Of a stretch of DNA of 23,883 nt, positions 1 to 7,707 are shown in pieces. Source of the DNA: UBA9732 sp045116915 (GTDB lineage: Bacteria; Spirochaetota; Spirochaetia; Sphaerochaetales; Sphaerochaetaceae). The DNA lies in the NCBI GenBank assembly GCA_045116915.1, contig JBGUMQ010000020.1, positions 1-23,883 of the forward strand, written 5' to 3'. How positions within the stretch are numbered: position 1 is the stretch's first letter; each line of letters starts with the position of its first letter. Made by a program: the position numbers and the translations under genes. Below the pieces are notes generated by a model. The model did not search any database. It had not been told where the DNA came from and was given only the letters and a program-made list of their open reading frames with translations.

Positions 1-995
1 CGCCCGAGATACTCAGGGCTTTCGAGAAGACAAATCTGGAGCAGGTTTCCGGCTACGGTGCCGACAAGTTCTGCGCCTCTGCGGCGGAGAAGATCAAAGC
101 CGTCTGCAATGCCCCGGATGCCCAGGTCGAGTTCATTTGCGGGGGAACGCAGACGAACCAGGCCATCATAGCCGCGATGCTTCAGCGCTATGAGGGCGTT
201 ATCGCCGCCAAGACGGGACACATCAGCTGCCACGAGGCGGGCGCCATAGAATACACAGGACACAAGGTGTTCGAGCTCCCTCAGGTCATGGGCAAGCTGC
301 GCGCCGCCGACATCCGCTCTTTCGTCGAGGTCTTCGAAAAGGCGGACGCAAAGGACCACATGGTGTTCCCCGGCATGGTCTACATCTCGCACCCCACGGA
401 ATACGGCACGCTCTACAGCCTGTCGGAGCTCACCGCCATCTCCGAGGTCTGCCGTGAGAGCGGCATGGACCTTTTCCTGGACGGCGCAAGGCTCGGCTAC
501 GGCCTCATGAGCCGCCAGACCGATGTGACCATACAGGACATCGCCCGTCTTACGGATGTCTTCTACATCGGCGGGACCAAGGTCGGAGCCCTTTGCGGCG
601 AGGCTGTCGTCTTCACGCACGGCAACAGACCGGCACATTTCCTGACCATGAAGAAGCAGAACGGCGCGCTCCTTGCCAAGGGCCGCCTCCTGGGCATCCA
701 GTTCGACACCCTCTTCACCGACGACCTGTACTTCAGGATCGCCGCCCATGCCATAGACATGGCAGAACGTCTCAAGGACATCATGCGCAGGGCCGGCATC
801 CCCTTCTTCCTGGAGTCCCCGACGAACCAGCAGTTCGTGATCCTGGACAACGCCACCATCGATCGTCTGCGCAGGGACGTGGGGTTCGAGAAGTGGGAGA
901 TCGTCGACGGGGAGCACACCGCCGTCAGGTTCGCGACCAGCTGGTCCACCACGGAAGAGGATTTGACAACGCTCGAGAAGCTGTTAATATGTTAA
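1..995 (+). CDS. Low-specificity threonine aldolase (beta-eliminating lyase family), 5' end outside window
   Basis: PLP-dependent fold-type I enzyme that cleaves L-threonine or L-allo-threonine to glycine and acetaldehyde. The reading frame is open from base 3, well before the first internal ATG at 177, so the gene starts upstream of the window; only roughly the first dozen residues should be missing. The N-terminal part reads SGYGADKFCASAAEKI and GGTQTNQAII, matching the family's GYG-D and TGTxxN segments. DGAR (codons from about 480) supplies the Asp that contacts the pyridine nitrogen, and the lysine in YIGGTKVGAL (codon 579-581) is the expected Schiff-base residue. HISCHEAGA fits the conserved His-x-x-x-Glu-x-Gly-Ala stretch. 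The stop is at 993-995, 29 nt before uridine phosphorylase, so the two are probably co-transcribed. The family also contains tryptophanase and tyrosine phenol-lyase relatives, but the motifs favour an aldolase. Confidence 0.9.
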   Translation, partial: PEILRAFEKTNLEQVSGYGADKFCASAAEKIKAVCNAPDAQVEFICGGTQTNQAIIAAMLQRYEGVIAAKTGHISCHEAGAIEYTGHKVFELPQVMGKLRAADIRSFVEVFEKADAKDHMVFPGMVYISHPTEYGTLYSLSELTAISEVCRESGMDLFLDGARLGYGLMSRQTDVTIQDIARLTDVFYIGGTKVGALCGEAVVFTHGNRPAHFLTMKKQNGALLAKGRLLGIQFDTLFTDDLYFRIAAHAIDMAERLKDIMRRAGIPFFLESPTNQQFVILDNATIDRLRRDVGFEKWEIVDGEHTAVRFATSWSTTEEDLTTLEKLLIC

Positions 996-1024
996 GGTGT
1001 CATTGAAACAACAGGAGGACGACA

Positions 1025-1813
1025 ATGTCTGATTACATGGACGGAACAGGTATCCAGTACCATCTGAGGATAAAGAAAGGCGACGTTGGAAGATACGTCA
1101 TACTTCCCGGAGACCCCAAGCGCGTACCCGTGATCGCGGGCTTCCTCAAGGACGCGAGGCAGGTGGCCGACTACAGGGAGTACAACACGTACACGGGCTA
1201 CATCGGAGACACTCCGGTCAGCGTCTGCTCCACCGGAATCGGAGGCCCATCGGCCTCGATCGCCATGGAGGAGCTCTACAGATGCGGAGCCGACACCTTC
1301 ATCAGGATGGGCACCTGCGGAGGAATCGCCCTTCCCGTCATGGGCGGTGATGCCGTGATAGCCACTGCCGCCATCAGGATGGAAGGCACAAGCCGCGAGT
1401 ACGCCCCCATCGAGTTCCCCGCTGTGGCCGACTACGATGTCGTGACCGCCATCAAGCAGGCGGCCGAGAAGATGGAGTTGAAGCACCATCTGGGAATCGT
1501 GCAGTGCAAGGATGCCTTCTACGGCCAGCACAATCCCGAGATCATGCCTGTAAGCTACGAGCTTCTGAACAAATGGGAGGCCTGGAAGCGTCTGGGCGTC
1601 CTGGCATCGGAGATGGAAAGCGCTGCCCTGTTCGTCGTGGGCAGCTTCCTCAAGGTACGCTGCGGATCCGTGTTCTTCGTCGTGGGCAACCAGGAACGCG
1701 AGAATCTGGGAATGGACAACCCCAAGCTCCACGATACAACCAAGATCTGCGAACTGGCGGTCGAGTCCGTCAGACAGCTCATCGAGAACGACAAGGCACA
1801 GGGAAAACTCTGA
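1025..1813 (+). CDS. udp: Uridine phosphorylase
   Basis: Cytosolic nucleoside phosphorylase of the NP-I family (262 aa), reversibly converting uridine and phosphate to uracil and ribose-1-phosphate. Visible motifs are ILPGDPKR near residue 27 (phosphate binding), STGIGGPSASIAMEEL, RMGTCGG (second phosphate-binding segment) and ASEMESAALF, whose Glu-Met-Glu contacts the ribose. Length and motif order fit bacterial Udp; the pyrimidine assignment is from overall resemblance and a related purine or broad-range phosphorylase is possible. The ATG at 1025 is preceded by a strong AGGAGG at 1014-1019. It follows the aldolase gene by 29 nt and ends at a hairpin terminator that lies inside the converging gene at 1826-2080. 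Confidence 0.92.
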   Translation: MSDYMDGTGIQYHLRIKKGDVGRYVILPGDPKRVPVIAGFLKDARQVADYREYNTYTGYIGDTPVSVCSTGIGGPSASIAMEELYRCGADTFIRMGTCGGIALPVMGGDAVIATAAIRMEGTSREYAPIEFPAVADYDVVTAIKQAAEKMELKHHLGIVQCKDAFYGQHNPEIMPVSYELLNKWEAWKRLGVLASEMESAALFVVGSFLKVRCGSVFFVVGNQERENLGMDNPKLHDTTKICELAVESVRQLIENDKAQGKL

Positions 1814-1825
1814 AGAACCCGGGAT

Positions 1826-2080
1826 TCAAACGTACAGATCCAGACCTTCAGCGAGCTCAGCCAGTCTGAGCTCGTTTTCTGTCAACTCGATGGTATCGAA
1901 ACGAAAGACCTCCAGACCGGTCTCGGCATAGTCCTTCTGAAGCGCCGCGCACGGATGCATGCCCAGGTCCAGCTGGAAGCGCATCCTCACGCAATCGTTC
2001 TTTATGTCTTTCGAGAAAAAGAGATAGACCTTGTCCGTCTTCAGATTCCTCAGTGCAACGACACCTGTGTTGTCAGTCAT
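1826..2080 (-). CDS. Degenerate GIY-YIG-like small protein, probably not a nuclease
   Basis: An 84-aa protein that aligns by eye with the core of single-domain GIY-YIG proteins. GVVALRNLKTDKVYLFFS matches the pattern GIYKITNxxNGKVYIGSS position for position, and GMHPCAALQKDYAETG matches the downstream G-x-H-x-N-x-x-L-Q-x-D-x-x-x-x-G helix. The catalytic signatures are lost: the GIY tyrosine is Val and the YIG glycine is Phe. It therefore probably keeps the fold but lacks nuclease chemistry. Start: ATG at 2080 sits behind AGGAGGAG that overlaps the mutS2 stop, with an 8-nt intergenic gap, so translation is likely coupled to mutS2. It is the last gene of the yggS-to-mutS2 operon. The family assignment is my reading of the pattern and needs a profile search; an unrelated small alpha/beta protein is the alternative. 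Confidence 0.6.
   Translation of the reverse strand: MTDNTGVVALRNLKTDKVYLFFSKDIKNDCVRMRFQLDLGMHPCAALQKDYAETGLEVFRFDTIELTENELRLAELAEGLDLYV
1853..1879 (+). terminator. Rho-independent terminator for the aldolase-udp unit, inside a converging gene
   Basis: GAGCTCAG (1853-1860), loop CCAGT, CTGAGCTC (1866-1873), then GTTTTCT. The eight-base-pair perfect stem followed by a T-run reads in the + direction 40 nt after the udp stop. The bases simultaneously encode the C-terminal residues of the 84-aa minus-strand protein. Confidence 0.75.
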
Positions 2081-2088
2081 GGCTCCTC

Positions 2089-4497
2089 CTACTTCAGGAC
2101 CACATAGGTCTTTCCCTGACCGCCGTCATCCGGCAGGGCGAACCTATAGCTCTCAACAAGTGAGTTCTGGCCCAGATGCTTGTGGATACCAGTGGACAGG
2201 ATGCCGTCGCCGTAGCCGTGGATGATGGAGAAACTCTTCAGACCGTGCACGCAGCAGGCCTCGATCTGGGCGTCTATGGCATCAAGCGCCTCCAGAAGCC
2301 TGTAGCCCCTGAGATCCAGGCTGAGTTTCGGTGACGGGGAACGGGAGCCGGACTCGAACGAGTACGACCTTGCCGCCACCGCCCTCCTGGGAACGGTCAG
2401 TTCGGTTTCCCTGAACGTGAACTTCATCGGACCGATGGCCACCTGCCACCTGCCCTTTCCCATGTCCCTGACGACAGTGCCTTCCCTCTTCGAAGATCCA
2501 CACAGCACATCCATCCCGACCTTGAGCTCCACGCTGTCGGCCGAGGAGTTGTCCTCCTCCAGCTGGAGCGCGTCCAGAGCCTCCGACTCGGCCTCTGTAT
2601 CGGCCTTCATACGGTCCTTCTTCTCCTGCAGGTCGTTGAAAAGAGCCTTCATCTTCAGCGTCTTCTCACGTGTGATCTCGCCTTCCCTGAGCTCGGCCAC
2701 CATCTTCTCCATCTCACGCCGCGACTGCGCCATGAAATCGTCGAACTCGTTGAGCCGCTGCTTCTTCAGGCGGTTCTCGTAGGCCTGCAGCCTGCGCTTC
2801 TCCTTGGCAAGATGGTTCTCCTCGTTCTCCACGCCCCTGAGCCTGCGTTCCAGCTCGGCCTTGTGCTGGTCGGCCTCGCGCCTGAGCGTCTCCAGGTTGC
2901 GGATGATGGAGGATATCTTCATGGCCTCCTGGCCCATGTACTTCTGCGCGGACTGTGTGACGGACTTGGGAAGCCGCATGCGGCGCGCGGTGTCTATGGC
3001 ATGGCTCTCTCCGGGAAGACCGGCTATGACGCGGAACGTCGGCTCAAGTGTCTTCTCGTCGAATTCCATGGATGCGTTCTGCACGATATCCGAACCGTAG
3101 GCATACTGCTTCAGGACTCCATGATGGCTTGTTGTCAGGGTAAGACAGCTTTTTTTCGTACAGAACTCAAGGATCGAGCGTGCAAGCGCCGCTCCCTCCT
3201 GCGGGTCCGTACCGCTTCCCAGCTCGTCCAGGATGACCAGCGAGTCCTTGGTGATCGTGCGCAGGATGAACCCTATGCTCTTCATGTGCCCGCTGAACGT
3301 GGACAGGTGGTTCTCTATGCTCTGGTCGTCCCCGATGTCGGTGAACACCCTGTCGAACAGCGCCAGGCGGCTTCCGTCGGATGCAGGCACATAGCCGCAG
3401 ATCTGGTTCAGAAGCGAGAACAGACCCACGGTCTTCATGGTGACCGTCTTTCCGCCGGCATTGGGTCCGGTCAGGACCACGGCCTTGATGCCGGAAGGTA
3501 TGGAGAGGTCTATCGGAACGCACTTGGCGCCCAGCAGCGGGTGGCGCGCATGTATGAGGTTGCAGCTGTAGTCTCCGGGTACCGAAGGATCGCCAATCTG
3601 CACCCTGCAGCAGTCGCTGGACCTTGCCCATGAGGCGAAAGCGTAGAGGAAATCGGCCTCGGTGACCTGCGACGATAGCACGCGGAGCTCCATCTCGGCT
3701 TCCTTGACCATGTCGGACAGCTTTCCGATCAGTCGTGCAATCTCCAGCTGTATCTCCTCCTGCGCCATGATGACGGCGTTGTTCATGTCCACAAGCCTGA
3801 ACGGCTCCATGAACACGGTCCCTCCGCTTGCCGATGCGCTCTGGATGTAGCCGTCGATCATCGACCTGGACTCGTTCCTGACGGGAAGGAGTATCCTTCC
3901 GTCCCTCATGACGGCGGTATCGGACTGCATGACAGACGAGTTGCTGCGCATGAGCTCGGACGCAAGGCGGCTTCTCTCCATGCGGCGGGAATCGGCCTTC
4001 TCCCTGAGCGCCTTCACGGTGGGATAGTTCTCCTTCACCGTACCGGGGGACTCGAGGATCCTGAATATCTCCTGCTCAAGATACAGGAGGTTCTCCGGGA
4101 TTTCCCCTATGATGGAGTCGGCTCCGCTGTCCCTGTCCGGACAGCCCTGTCTGAGGGAAAGCCCCAGAAGGGCCGAAAGGAGCCTTGCGCTGCGGATGAA
4201 GAGACCCACGTTGTACACCTGCTCGCCCTCGAGGGACGACACGGGATTGCGTGAGATGGATTCGAACACGGGTGAGATGTCGGGGAAGCTCTCCACCCTC
4301 ATCCCGTCTTCCTTCGCGGCCTCGGCCATAGCGAACATGACGGCGGAGACCCTGCCCTGCCTGTTCAGATACGCATCGGTGTGGAACACAGGTATCGCGT
4401 TCCTGACCGCCGCGGCCCCTTCCGGGCTGAGCGCATGGTTGGCCACGGACTCGAGGACTAGGTCGAGTCCGAGATCTACTGCTGTCCTTTTGAACAT
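2089..4497 (-). CDS. mutS2: MutS2 (ATPase with Smr endonuclease domain)
   Basis: 802-aa MutS2, an ATP-dependent DNA/ribosome-acting ATPase. The family is linked to suppression of homologous recombination and, in Bacillus, to splitting collided ribosomes. Seen: an N-terminal MutS core (VRNESRSMIDGYIQSAS), Walker A GPNAGGKT at residues 344-351, DIGDDQSIENHLSTFSGH (ABC signature region), and Walker B LVILDELGSGTDPQEG around D424-E425. A long charged coiled coil spans about 520-640, and a C-terminal Smr domain carries LDLRG and HGYGDG. LDLRG in place of LDLHG is common in MutS2. The ATG at 4497 is chosen over longer readings because MFKRTAVDLGLDLVLESVA matches the family N-terminus; the upstream in-frame stretch is the rsgA 3' end read in another frame. 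It overlaps the rsgA stop by 22 bp and is followed 8 nt later by the GIY-like gene. Confidence 0.95.
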   Translation of the reverse strand: MFKRTAVDLGLDLVLESVANHALSPEGAAAVRNAIPVFHTDAYLNRQGRVSAVMFAMAEAAKEDGMRVESFPDISPVFESISRNPVSSLEGEQVYNVGLFIRSARLLSALLGLSLRQGCPDRDSGADSIIGEIPENLLYLEQEIFRILESPGTVKENYPTVKALREKADSRRMERSRLASELMRSNSSVMQSDTAVMRDGRILLPVRNESRSMIDGYIQSASASGGTVFMEPFRLVDMNNAVIMAQEEIQLEIARLIGKLSDMVKEAEMELRVLSSQVTEADFLYAFASWARSSDCCRVQIGDPSVPGDYSCNLIHARHPLLGAKCVPIDLSIPSGIKAVVLTGPNAGGKTVTMKTVGLFSLLNQICGYVPASDGSRLALFDRVFTDIGDDQSIENHLSTFSGHMKSIGFILRTITKDSLVILDELGSGTDPQEGAALARSILEFCTKKSCLTLTTSHHGVLKQYAYGSDIVQNASMEFDEKTLEPTFRVIAGLPGESHAIDTARRMRLPKSVTQSAQKYMGQEAMKISSIIRNLETLRREADQHKAELERRLRGVENEENHLAKEKRRLQAYENRLKKQRLNEFDDFMAQSRREMEKMVAELREGEITREKTLKMKALFNDLQEKKDRMKADTEAESEALDALQLEEDNSSADSVELKVGMDVLCGSSKREGTVVRDMGKGRWQVAIGPMKFTFRETELTVPRRAVAARSYSFESGSRSPSPKLSLDLRGYRLLEALDAIDAQIEACCVHGLKSFSIIHGYGDGILSTGIHKHLGQNSLVESYRFALPDDGGQGKTYVVLK

Positions 4498-5423
4498 TTC
4501 CTGCCCCGGTTCCTTCCCCAGACGGGAAGCCTGTCTTCCATCGTATCGAGCATGCGCAGGTAGCTTTCGTACCTGTCGGCATTGATCTTTCCCTTCTCCA
4601 CCAGACGCCTGACCTCGCAGTCCGGTTCGTTCACATGCAGGCACCCGTCGTAGGCGCACTTCGCCGAAGCCTTGACGAACTCCGGGAACGACTGCGCCAC
4701 AAGATGCGGGTCATCGTGCGGGACCGATATCTCCCTGAAACCAGGAGTGTCGATCAGCGTGAAGCCCGGTCCGTCCAGGATCAGCGAATGGTTGGTCGTA
4801 TGGTTGCCCCTGTTGTACTTGGCGTTCAGGTCTCCGACCCTCTGGTCGGTTCCCAGTATCCTGTTCACCAGCGAGCTCTTTCCCACTCCGCTCTGTCCCA
4901 CGAAGGCCGCCGTCCTGCCCTGCAGCATCTTCACGAAGGCATCGACATTCTCGCCGGTCTCCGCAGACACACTGGCCGTCTGGTATCCCAGTTTCTTGTA
5001 GAGCGTGAATCTTTCAAGCTCATCCTCTGTCAGAAGGATATCGCACTTGTTCAGCACAATCATCACCGGAACGCTCCTGCAGCATGCTATTACCCTGTCT
5101 ATGAAGCGCGGTCTGAACGGCGGGCTCTCCACGCTGCATACACAGACCACAAGGTCCATGTTGGCGCAGATGGTCTGGTTCAGGGACCTCTTGTCGTTCC
5201 ATCTGGCGAACTCGCTGCGCCGCTCATGGCGGAACGTGACAAGACCGTCGCCCGCACCGGCTTCGGGAGGTGTGAAGTCCACGATGTCGCCCACGACGAT
5301 GGGATTGTACTCGCCGTCGGCCTGGGCGAGGTGCTTGCCCTTTATCCTGCAGCTGTACACCGTTCCGTCGTTTCCGCGCACCGAGTATATGTTGTTTATG
5401 GACCTGAGAACCGTTCCTTCCAT
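4476..5423 (-). CDS. rsgA: Ribosome small-subunit GTPase RsgA
   Basis: 315-aa circularly permuted GTPase that helps 30S subunit maturation. An OB-fold N-terminus (residues 1-75) precedes the permuted GTPase motifs: G4 NKCD at 125-128, then G1 GQSGVGKSS at 176-184, then G3 DTPG at 225-228. A C-terminal zinc site follows with C256, C261, H263 and C269 (C-x4-C-x-H-x5-C). This G4-G1-G3 order is diagnostic. The ATG at 5423 lies 8 nt after the RluD-family stop, and the 3' end overlaps mutS2 by 22 bp, so it is an internal operon gene. Association with the other ribosome-linked genes here (rluD-like, mutS2) suggests a translation-maintenance operon. Confidence 0.96.
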   Translation of the reverse strand: MEGTVLRSINNIYSVRGNDGTVYSCRIKGKHLAQADGEYNPIVVGDIVDFTPPEAGAGDGLVTFRHERRSEFARWNDKRSLNQTICANMDLVVCVCSVESPPFRPRFIDRVIACCRSVPVMIVLNKCDILLTEDELERFTLYKKLGYQTASVSAETGENVDAFVKMLQGRTAAFVGQSGVGKSSLVNRILGTDQRVGDLNAKYNRGNHTTNHSLILDGPGFTLIDTPGFREISVPHDDPHLVAQSFPEFVKASAKCAYDGCLHVNEPDCEVRRLVEKGKINADRYESYLRMLDTMEDRLPVWGRNRGRKCSKGQQ

Positions 5424-5431
5424 CTGTTGCC

Positions 5432-6475
5432 TCAGCTGTTCATCAGCATGTCGCCGAACTGTGCGAACCGCTCGGGAAGCGGGGCCTCGAAATGCATCGT
5501 CTCTCCTGTCGAGGGATGCGCGATCTCCAGTATGGCGCTGTGGAGCATCAGGCTCCTTCCGGGGAACCTGGACAGCCTGTTGTTGTACATCACATCCCCC
5601 ACCACCGGGTGGCCGATGTACTTCATATGCACTCTGATCTGGTGCGTGCGTCCTGTGAAGATCCTCACCTTCACCAGCGCAGCCTGCGGAAGCTGCCTGA
5701 CAACCTCGTAATGGCTCTTGCTGTACTTGCCCTGGATCCTGTCAAGCGTCCCGCCTATCCTGTACTTGGGATCGTTGTAGACCTCGTTCTCTATCTCGGC
5801 CGTCCTCTTTGCGGACAGCCCTCCCTGGATGATGTACTCCCTCTGCTCCCTCACGGGCGCGAAGAGCTTGCGGTCGTTGCGGTCGCGGACCAGCATGCAC
5901 TCGATGTCGTCCTCATGCTTCTGGAATATCCCGTCGCACCATGCGTAGTAGTACTTCTCTATCTCCCTGTTCTGGAACTGTTCGCTCAGCGCGGCATGCG
6001 CCGATGCGTTCAGCGCTATGACCATGACACCGCTCGTGTCCTTGTCAAGACGGTGGACTATGCCCGGCCTGGAGATGTCGCACTCGTCGGCCATAGCGTC
6101 GATGAAGTCCTGTCCGTATCTGAAGGCCAGTGCGTTCACCACCGTACCGTGCGTGTTGCCCGCACCGGGATGGACCACCATGCCCTGCGCCTTGTTTATG
6201 ACAAGCATGTCGGAGTCCTCGTAGAGGATGTCCAGCGGGATGTCCTCGGGCTCCACCTTCTCGAATACATCTGCGATATATGTCAGCTCTACAATGTCCC
6301 CGATGGCGACCTTGTCGCTTTTTTTCGCACTTTTGCCGTTTATCAGGATACTGCAGCCTTCACCCGTGAGCGCGGACCTGGAGAGCTCGGGGATTCTGGA
6401 CGCAAGGAACGCGTCGACCCTCTTTCCGGAATCGGATTCCTCCGCCGTGAAGGAATAGAACCTTTCAATCCGCAT
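5432..6475 (-). CDS. rluD: RluA/RluD-family 23S rRNA pseudouridine synthase
   Basis: 347-aa pseudouridine synthase. An S4 RNA-binding domain occupies about residues 17-75 (GKRVDAFLASRIPELSRSAL) and the catalytic domain carries HRLDKDTSG with the nucleophilic Asp at D144. GRTHQIRVHMKYIGHPVVGD near residue 280 is the second family signature. It isomerises uridines in 23S rRNA; the RluD assignment (helix 69 sites) rests on S4 presence and length, and RluC-type specificity cannot be excluded. It is somewhat longer than a typical RluD because of an insert around residues 195-240 (EREYIIQGGLSAKRT and onward). The start at 6475 overlaps the end of the upstream 101-aa gene by 11 bp; rsgA follows after 8 nt. 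Confidence 0.88.
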   Translation of the reverse strand: MRIERFYSFTAEESDSGKRVDAFLASRIPELSRSALTGEGCSILINGKSAKKSDKVAIGDIVELTYIADVFEKVEPEDIPLDILYEDSDMLVINKAQGMVVHPGAGNTHGTVVNALAFRYGQDFIDAMADECDISRPGIVHRLDKDTSGVMVIALNASAHAALSEQFQNREIEKYYYAWCDGIFQKHEDDIECMLVRDRNDRKLFAPVREQREYIIQGGLSAKRTAEIENEVYNDPKYRIGGTLDRIQGKYSKSHYEVVRQLPQAALVKVRIFTGRTHQIRVHMKYIGHPVVGDVMYNNRLSRFPGRSLMLHSAILEIAHPSTGETMHFEAPLPERFAQFGDMLMNS

Positions 6476-6770
6476 CCACGACCCCCAGGATGAAATCCAC
6501 CAGCGCTATCGTTGCGGAGATCGCGCATGCGACTCCCAGGGTCTCGAGGAACGTCGCATCCTTCTTCAGGGTGCTGAAGGCAAGCGCGCTTATGGGATAC
6601 GCGATGGGGATACCGCCAAGGAAGATGCACTCGGCCCTTCTGAGGTCGAGCGACCACTTGGGGAACTCATCCGTCGTGTAGGGCTCGTACCCGCTCAGCG
6701 TAAGGCTGAAAACCGGCGTGAGGAAACCCGCCGTCAGCACTATCAGCAACACCGCAACCAACTTCTTCAT
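6465..6770 (-). CDS. Small secreted or membrane protein, unknown function
   Basis: 101 aa. Begins MKKLVAVLLIVLTAGFLTPVFS, a classic signal peptide with a plausible cleavage after residue 22. A weakly hydrophobic stretch follows at about 49-66 (IFLGGIPIAYPISALAF), and a clear C-terminal transmembrane-like helix spans about 78-98 (LGVACAISATIALVDFILGVV). No lipobox cysteine sits at the cleavage site. I do not recognise the family. The ATG at 6770 overlaps the yggS stop as ATGA (6767-6770) and the 3' end overlaps the rluD-like start by 11 bp, so both junctions show it is a genuine translated operon member. A longer in-frame reading to 7046 is only yggS in another frame. Confidence 0.75.
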   Translation of the reverse strand: MKKLVAVLLIVLTAGFLTPVFSLTLSGYEPYTTDEFPKWSLDLRRAECIFLGGIPIAYPISALAFSTLKKDATFLETLGVACAISATIALVDFILGVVDAD

Positions 6771-7447
6771 CTGCTGTAATCCCTCGGACCGAAAAGCGCG
6801 GTCCCTATCCTCACCTCGGTGGATCCGTTGCGGACACCGATCATGTAATCTCCGCTCATACCCATGGAGAGGATCGCGAAATCCACTCCCGGGAACCTTG
6901 ATGCGCACTCGTCCCTCAGGCTCGCAAGCTCCTTGAAAGCCCTGTCCGTCAGCTCGTCCTTCCGCGCCGGGTCGCAATCCACGGGGCCCACCGTCATGAG
7001 TCCGCGTATCCTGACATGCTCCATCTGCTCCGCTTCCCCGATGCATGCGAAAAGCTCTTCTTTCGTCAGGAAACCGCTCTTGGCCTCCTCGCTCGAGGTG
7101 TTGTACTCAAGAAGGACATCCATGACCTTGCCGCATGCTCCTGCGGCCCTGTCTATCTTCTCCAGGAGATGGAGCGAATCCACGCTCTCTATCATATCGA
7201 CCAGCGGCACGACCTTGCCGACCTTGTTGGACTGCAGGTGCCCGATCATGTGGAGCTCCAGATCCGCGGGCCTTGTGCTGAATTTGGCCACGATCTCCTG
7301 CACGTGGTTCTCCCCGAAAAGCCGCACGCCGGCATCGTAGACCGCCATGATCTCCTCCACCGTGCGTGTCTTGCTCACGGCCATCAGCCGTGCGCTGCCT
7401 ATGGAGTCCTTTATCTGTTTTATGACCGATGAATAGTCGATGCTCAT
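6767..7447 (-). CDS. yggS: YggS/PROSC family PLP-homeostasis protein
   Basis: 226-aa single-domain alanine-racemase-like TIM barrel that binds PLP and buffers vitamin B6 and amino-acid pools; no enzymatic reaction is established. Seen: AVSKTR with PLP lysine K26, FGENHVQE, HMIGHLQSNKV, GLMTVGP, LSMGMSGDY and the phosphate-binding GSTEVRIGTALFG. This is a full-length family match. It is the first gene of the minus-strand operon running to the GIY-like gene. No Shine-Dalgarno sequence precedes the ATG at 7447, whereas a good promoter has its -10 box at 7460-7455, placing the transcription start at about the start codon (leaderless mRNA). The following gene overlaps by 4 bp. Confidence 0.93.
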   Translation of the reverse strand: MSIDYSSVIKQIKDSIGSARLMAVSKTRTVEEIMAVYDAGVRLFGENHVQEIVAKFSTRPADLELHMIGHLQSNKVGKVVPLVDMIESVDSLHLLEKIDRAAGACGKVMDVLLEYNTSSEEAKSGFLTKEELFACIGEAEQMEHVRIRGLMTVGPVDCDPARKDELTDRAFKELASLRDECASRFPGVDFAILSMGMSGDYMIGVRNGSTEVRIGTALFGPRDYSR

Positions 7448-7454
7448 GGCTAAG

Positions 7455-7483
7455 ATTCTAGCTTAATAAGATACTTAATACAA
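7455..7483 (-). promoter_or_regulatory. Promoter of the yggS-mutS2 operon
   Basis: On the minus strand: -35 TTGTAT (7483-7478), 17-nt spacer, -10 TAGAAT (7460-7455). The expected start point is about 7448, directly at the yggS ATG (7447), with no ribosome-binding site between. Confidence 0.6.
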
Positions 7484-7485
7484 TA

Positions 7486-7515
7486 TTGACAGCTGGCAAT
7501 CAAAAATGCTACTTT
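7486..7515 (+). promoter_or_regulatory. Promoter of tRNA-Val
   Basis: -35 TTGACA (7486-7491), 18-nt spacer, extended -10 TGCTACTTT (hexamer 7510-7515), ending 10 nt before the mature tRNA 5' end. It overlaps no gene and is divergent from the yggS promoter, which lies only a few bases upstream. Confidence 0.65.
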
Positions 7516-7525
7516 AACTGCGCAC

Positions 7526-7597
7526 GGCCGTGTAGCTCAGCGGGAGAGCCCCAGTCTTACACACTGGTTGTCGTTGGTTCAATCCCAACCGCGGTCA
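7526..7597 (+). tRNA. tRNA-Val (anticodon UAC)
   Basis: Cloverleaf read by hand. The acceptor is GGCCGTG (7526-7532) with CGCGGTC (7590-7596), containing two G-U pairs. The D arm is GCTC/GAGC. The anticodon stem CCAGT/ACTGG closes the loop CTTACAC, giving anticodon TAC (7558-7560). The five-base variable loop is followed by T arm GTTGG-TTCAATC-CCAAC and discriminator A. No CCA is encoded. The last 18 bases recur 179 bp downstream. Confidence 0.95.
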
Positions 7598-7604
7598 AAA
7601 GAAA
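7580..7604. repeat. Direct repeat copy 1, tRNA-Val 3' end
   Basis: 25-bp perfect repeat beginning CAATCCCAACCGCGG and ending AAAAGAAA. It covers the 3' T arm and acceptor strand of tRNA-Val plus 7 nt. An identical copy lies at 7759-7783. A repeated tRNA tail of this kind is the usual footprint of tyrosine-recombinase integration. Confidence 0.85.
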
Positions 7605-7605
7605 T

Positions 7606-7630
7606 GGACCCTTTGCGGGTCCGTTTTTTT
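7606..7630 (+). terminator. tRNA-Val terminator
   Basis: GGACCC (7606-7611), loop TTTGC, GGGTCC (7617-7622), G, then seven T. Directly after the first repeat copy. Confidence 0.85.
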
Positions 7631-7654
7631 GATTTCGCGAAAACTTGAAGCAAA

Positions 7655-7700
7655 AGCAGTCCGATATGCGTTATTTGCGCCTCCGGACTGCTGTTTTTTT
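7655..7700. repeat. Hairpin repeat unit A (terminator-like)
   Basis: Nine-base-pair perfect stem AGCAGTCCG (7655-7663) with CGGACTGCT (7684-7692), followed by GTTTTTTT. The 12 bases AGCAGTCCGATA recur at 7708, so this is the first of two tandem hairpins of similar design. It could act as a second + strand terminator. Confidence 0.7.
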
Positions 7701-7707
7701 GAAAATG

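Noticed and set aside
4635..6493. Two long + strand open frames (4635-5711 and 5492-6493)
   Set aside because: Antisense to rsgA and the RluD-family gene, both of which have complete motifs.
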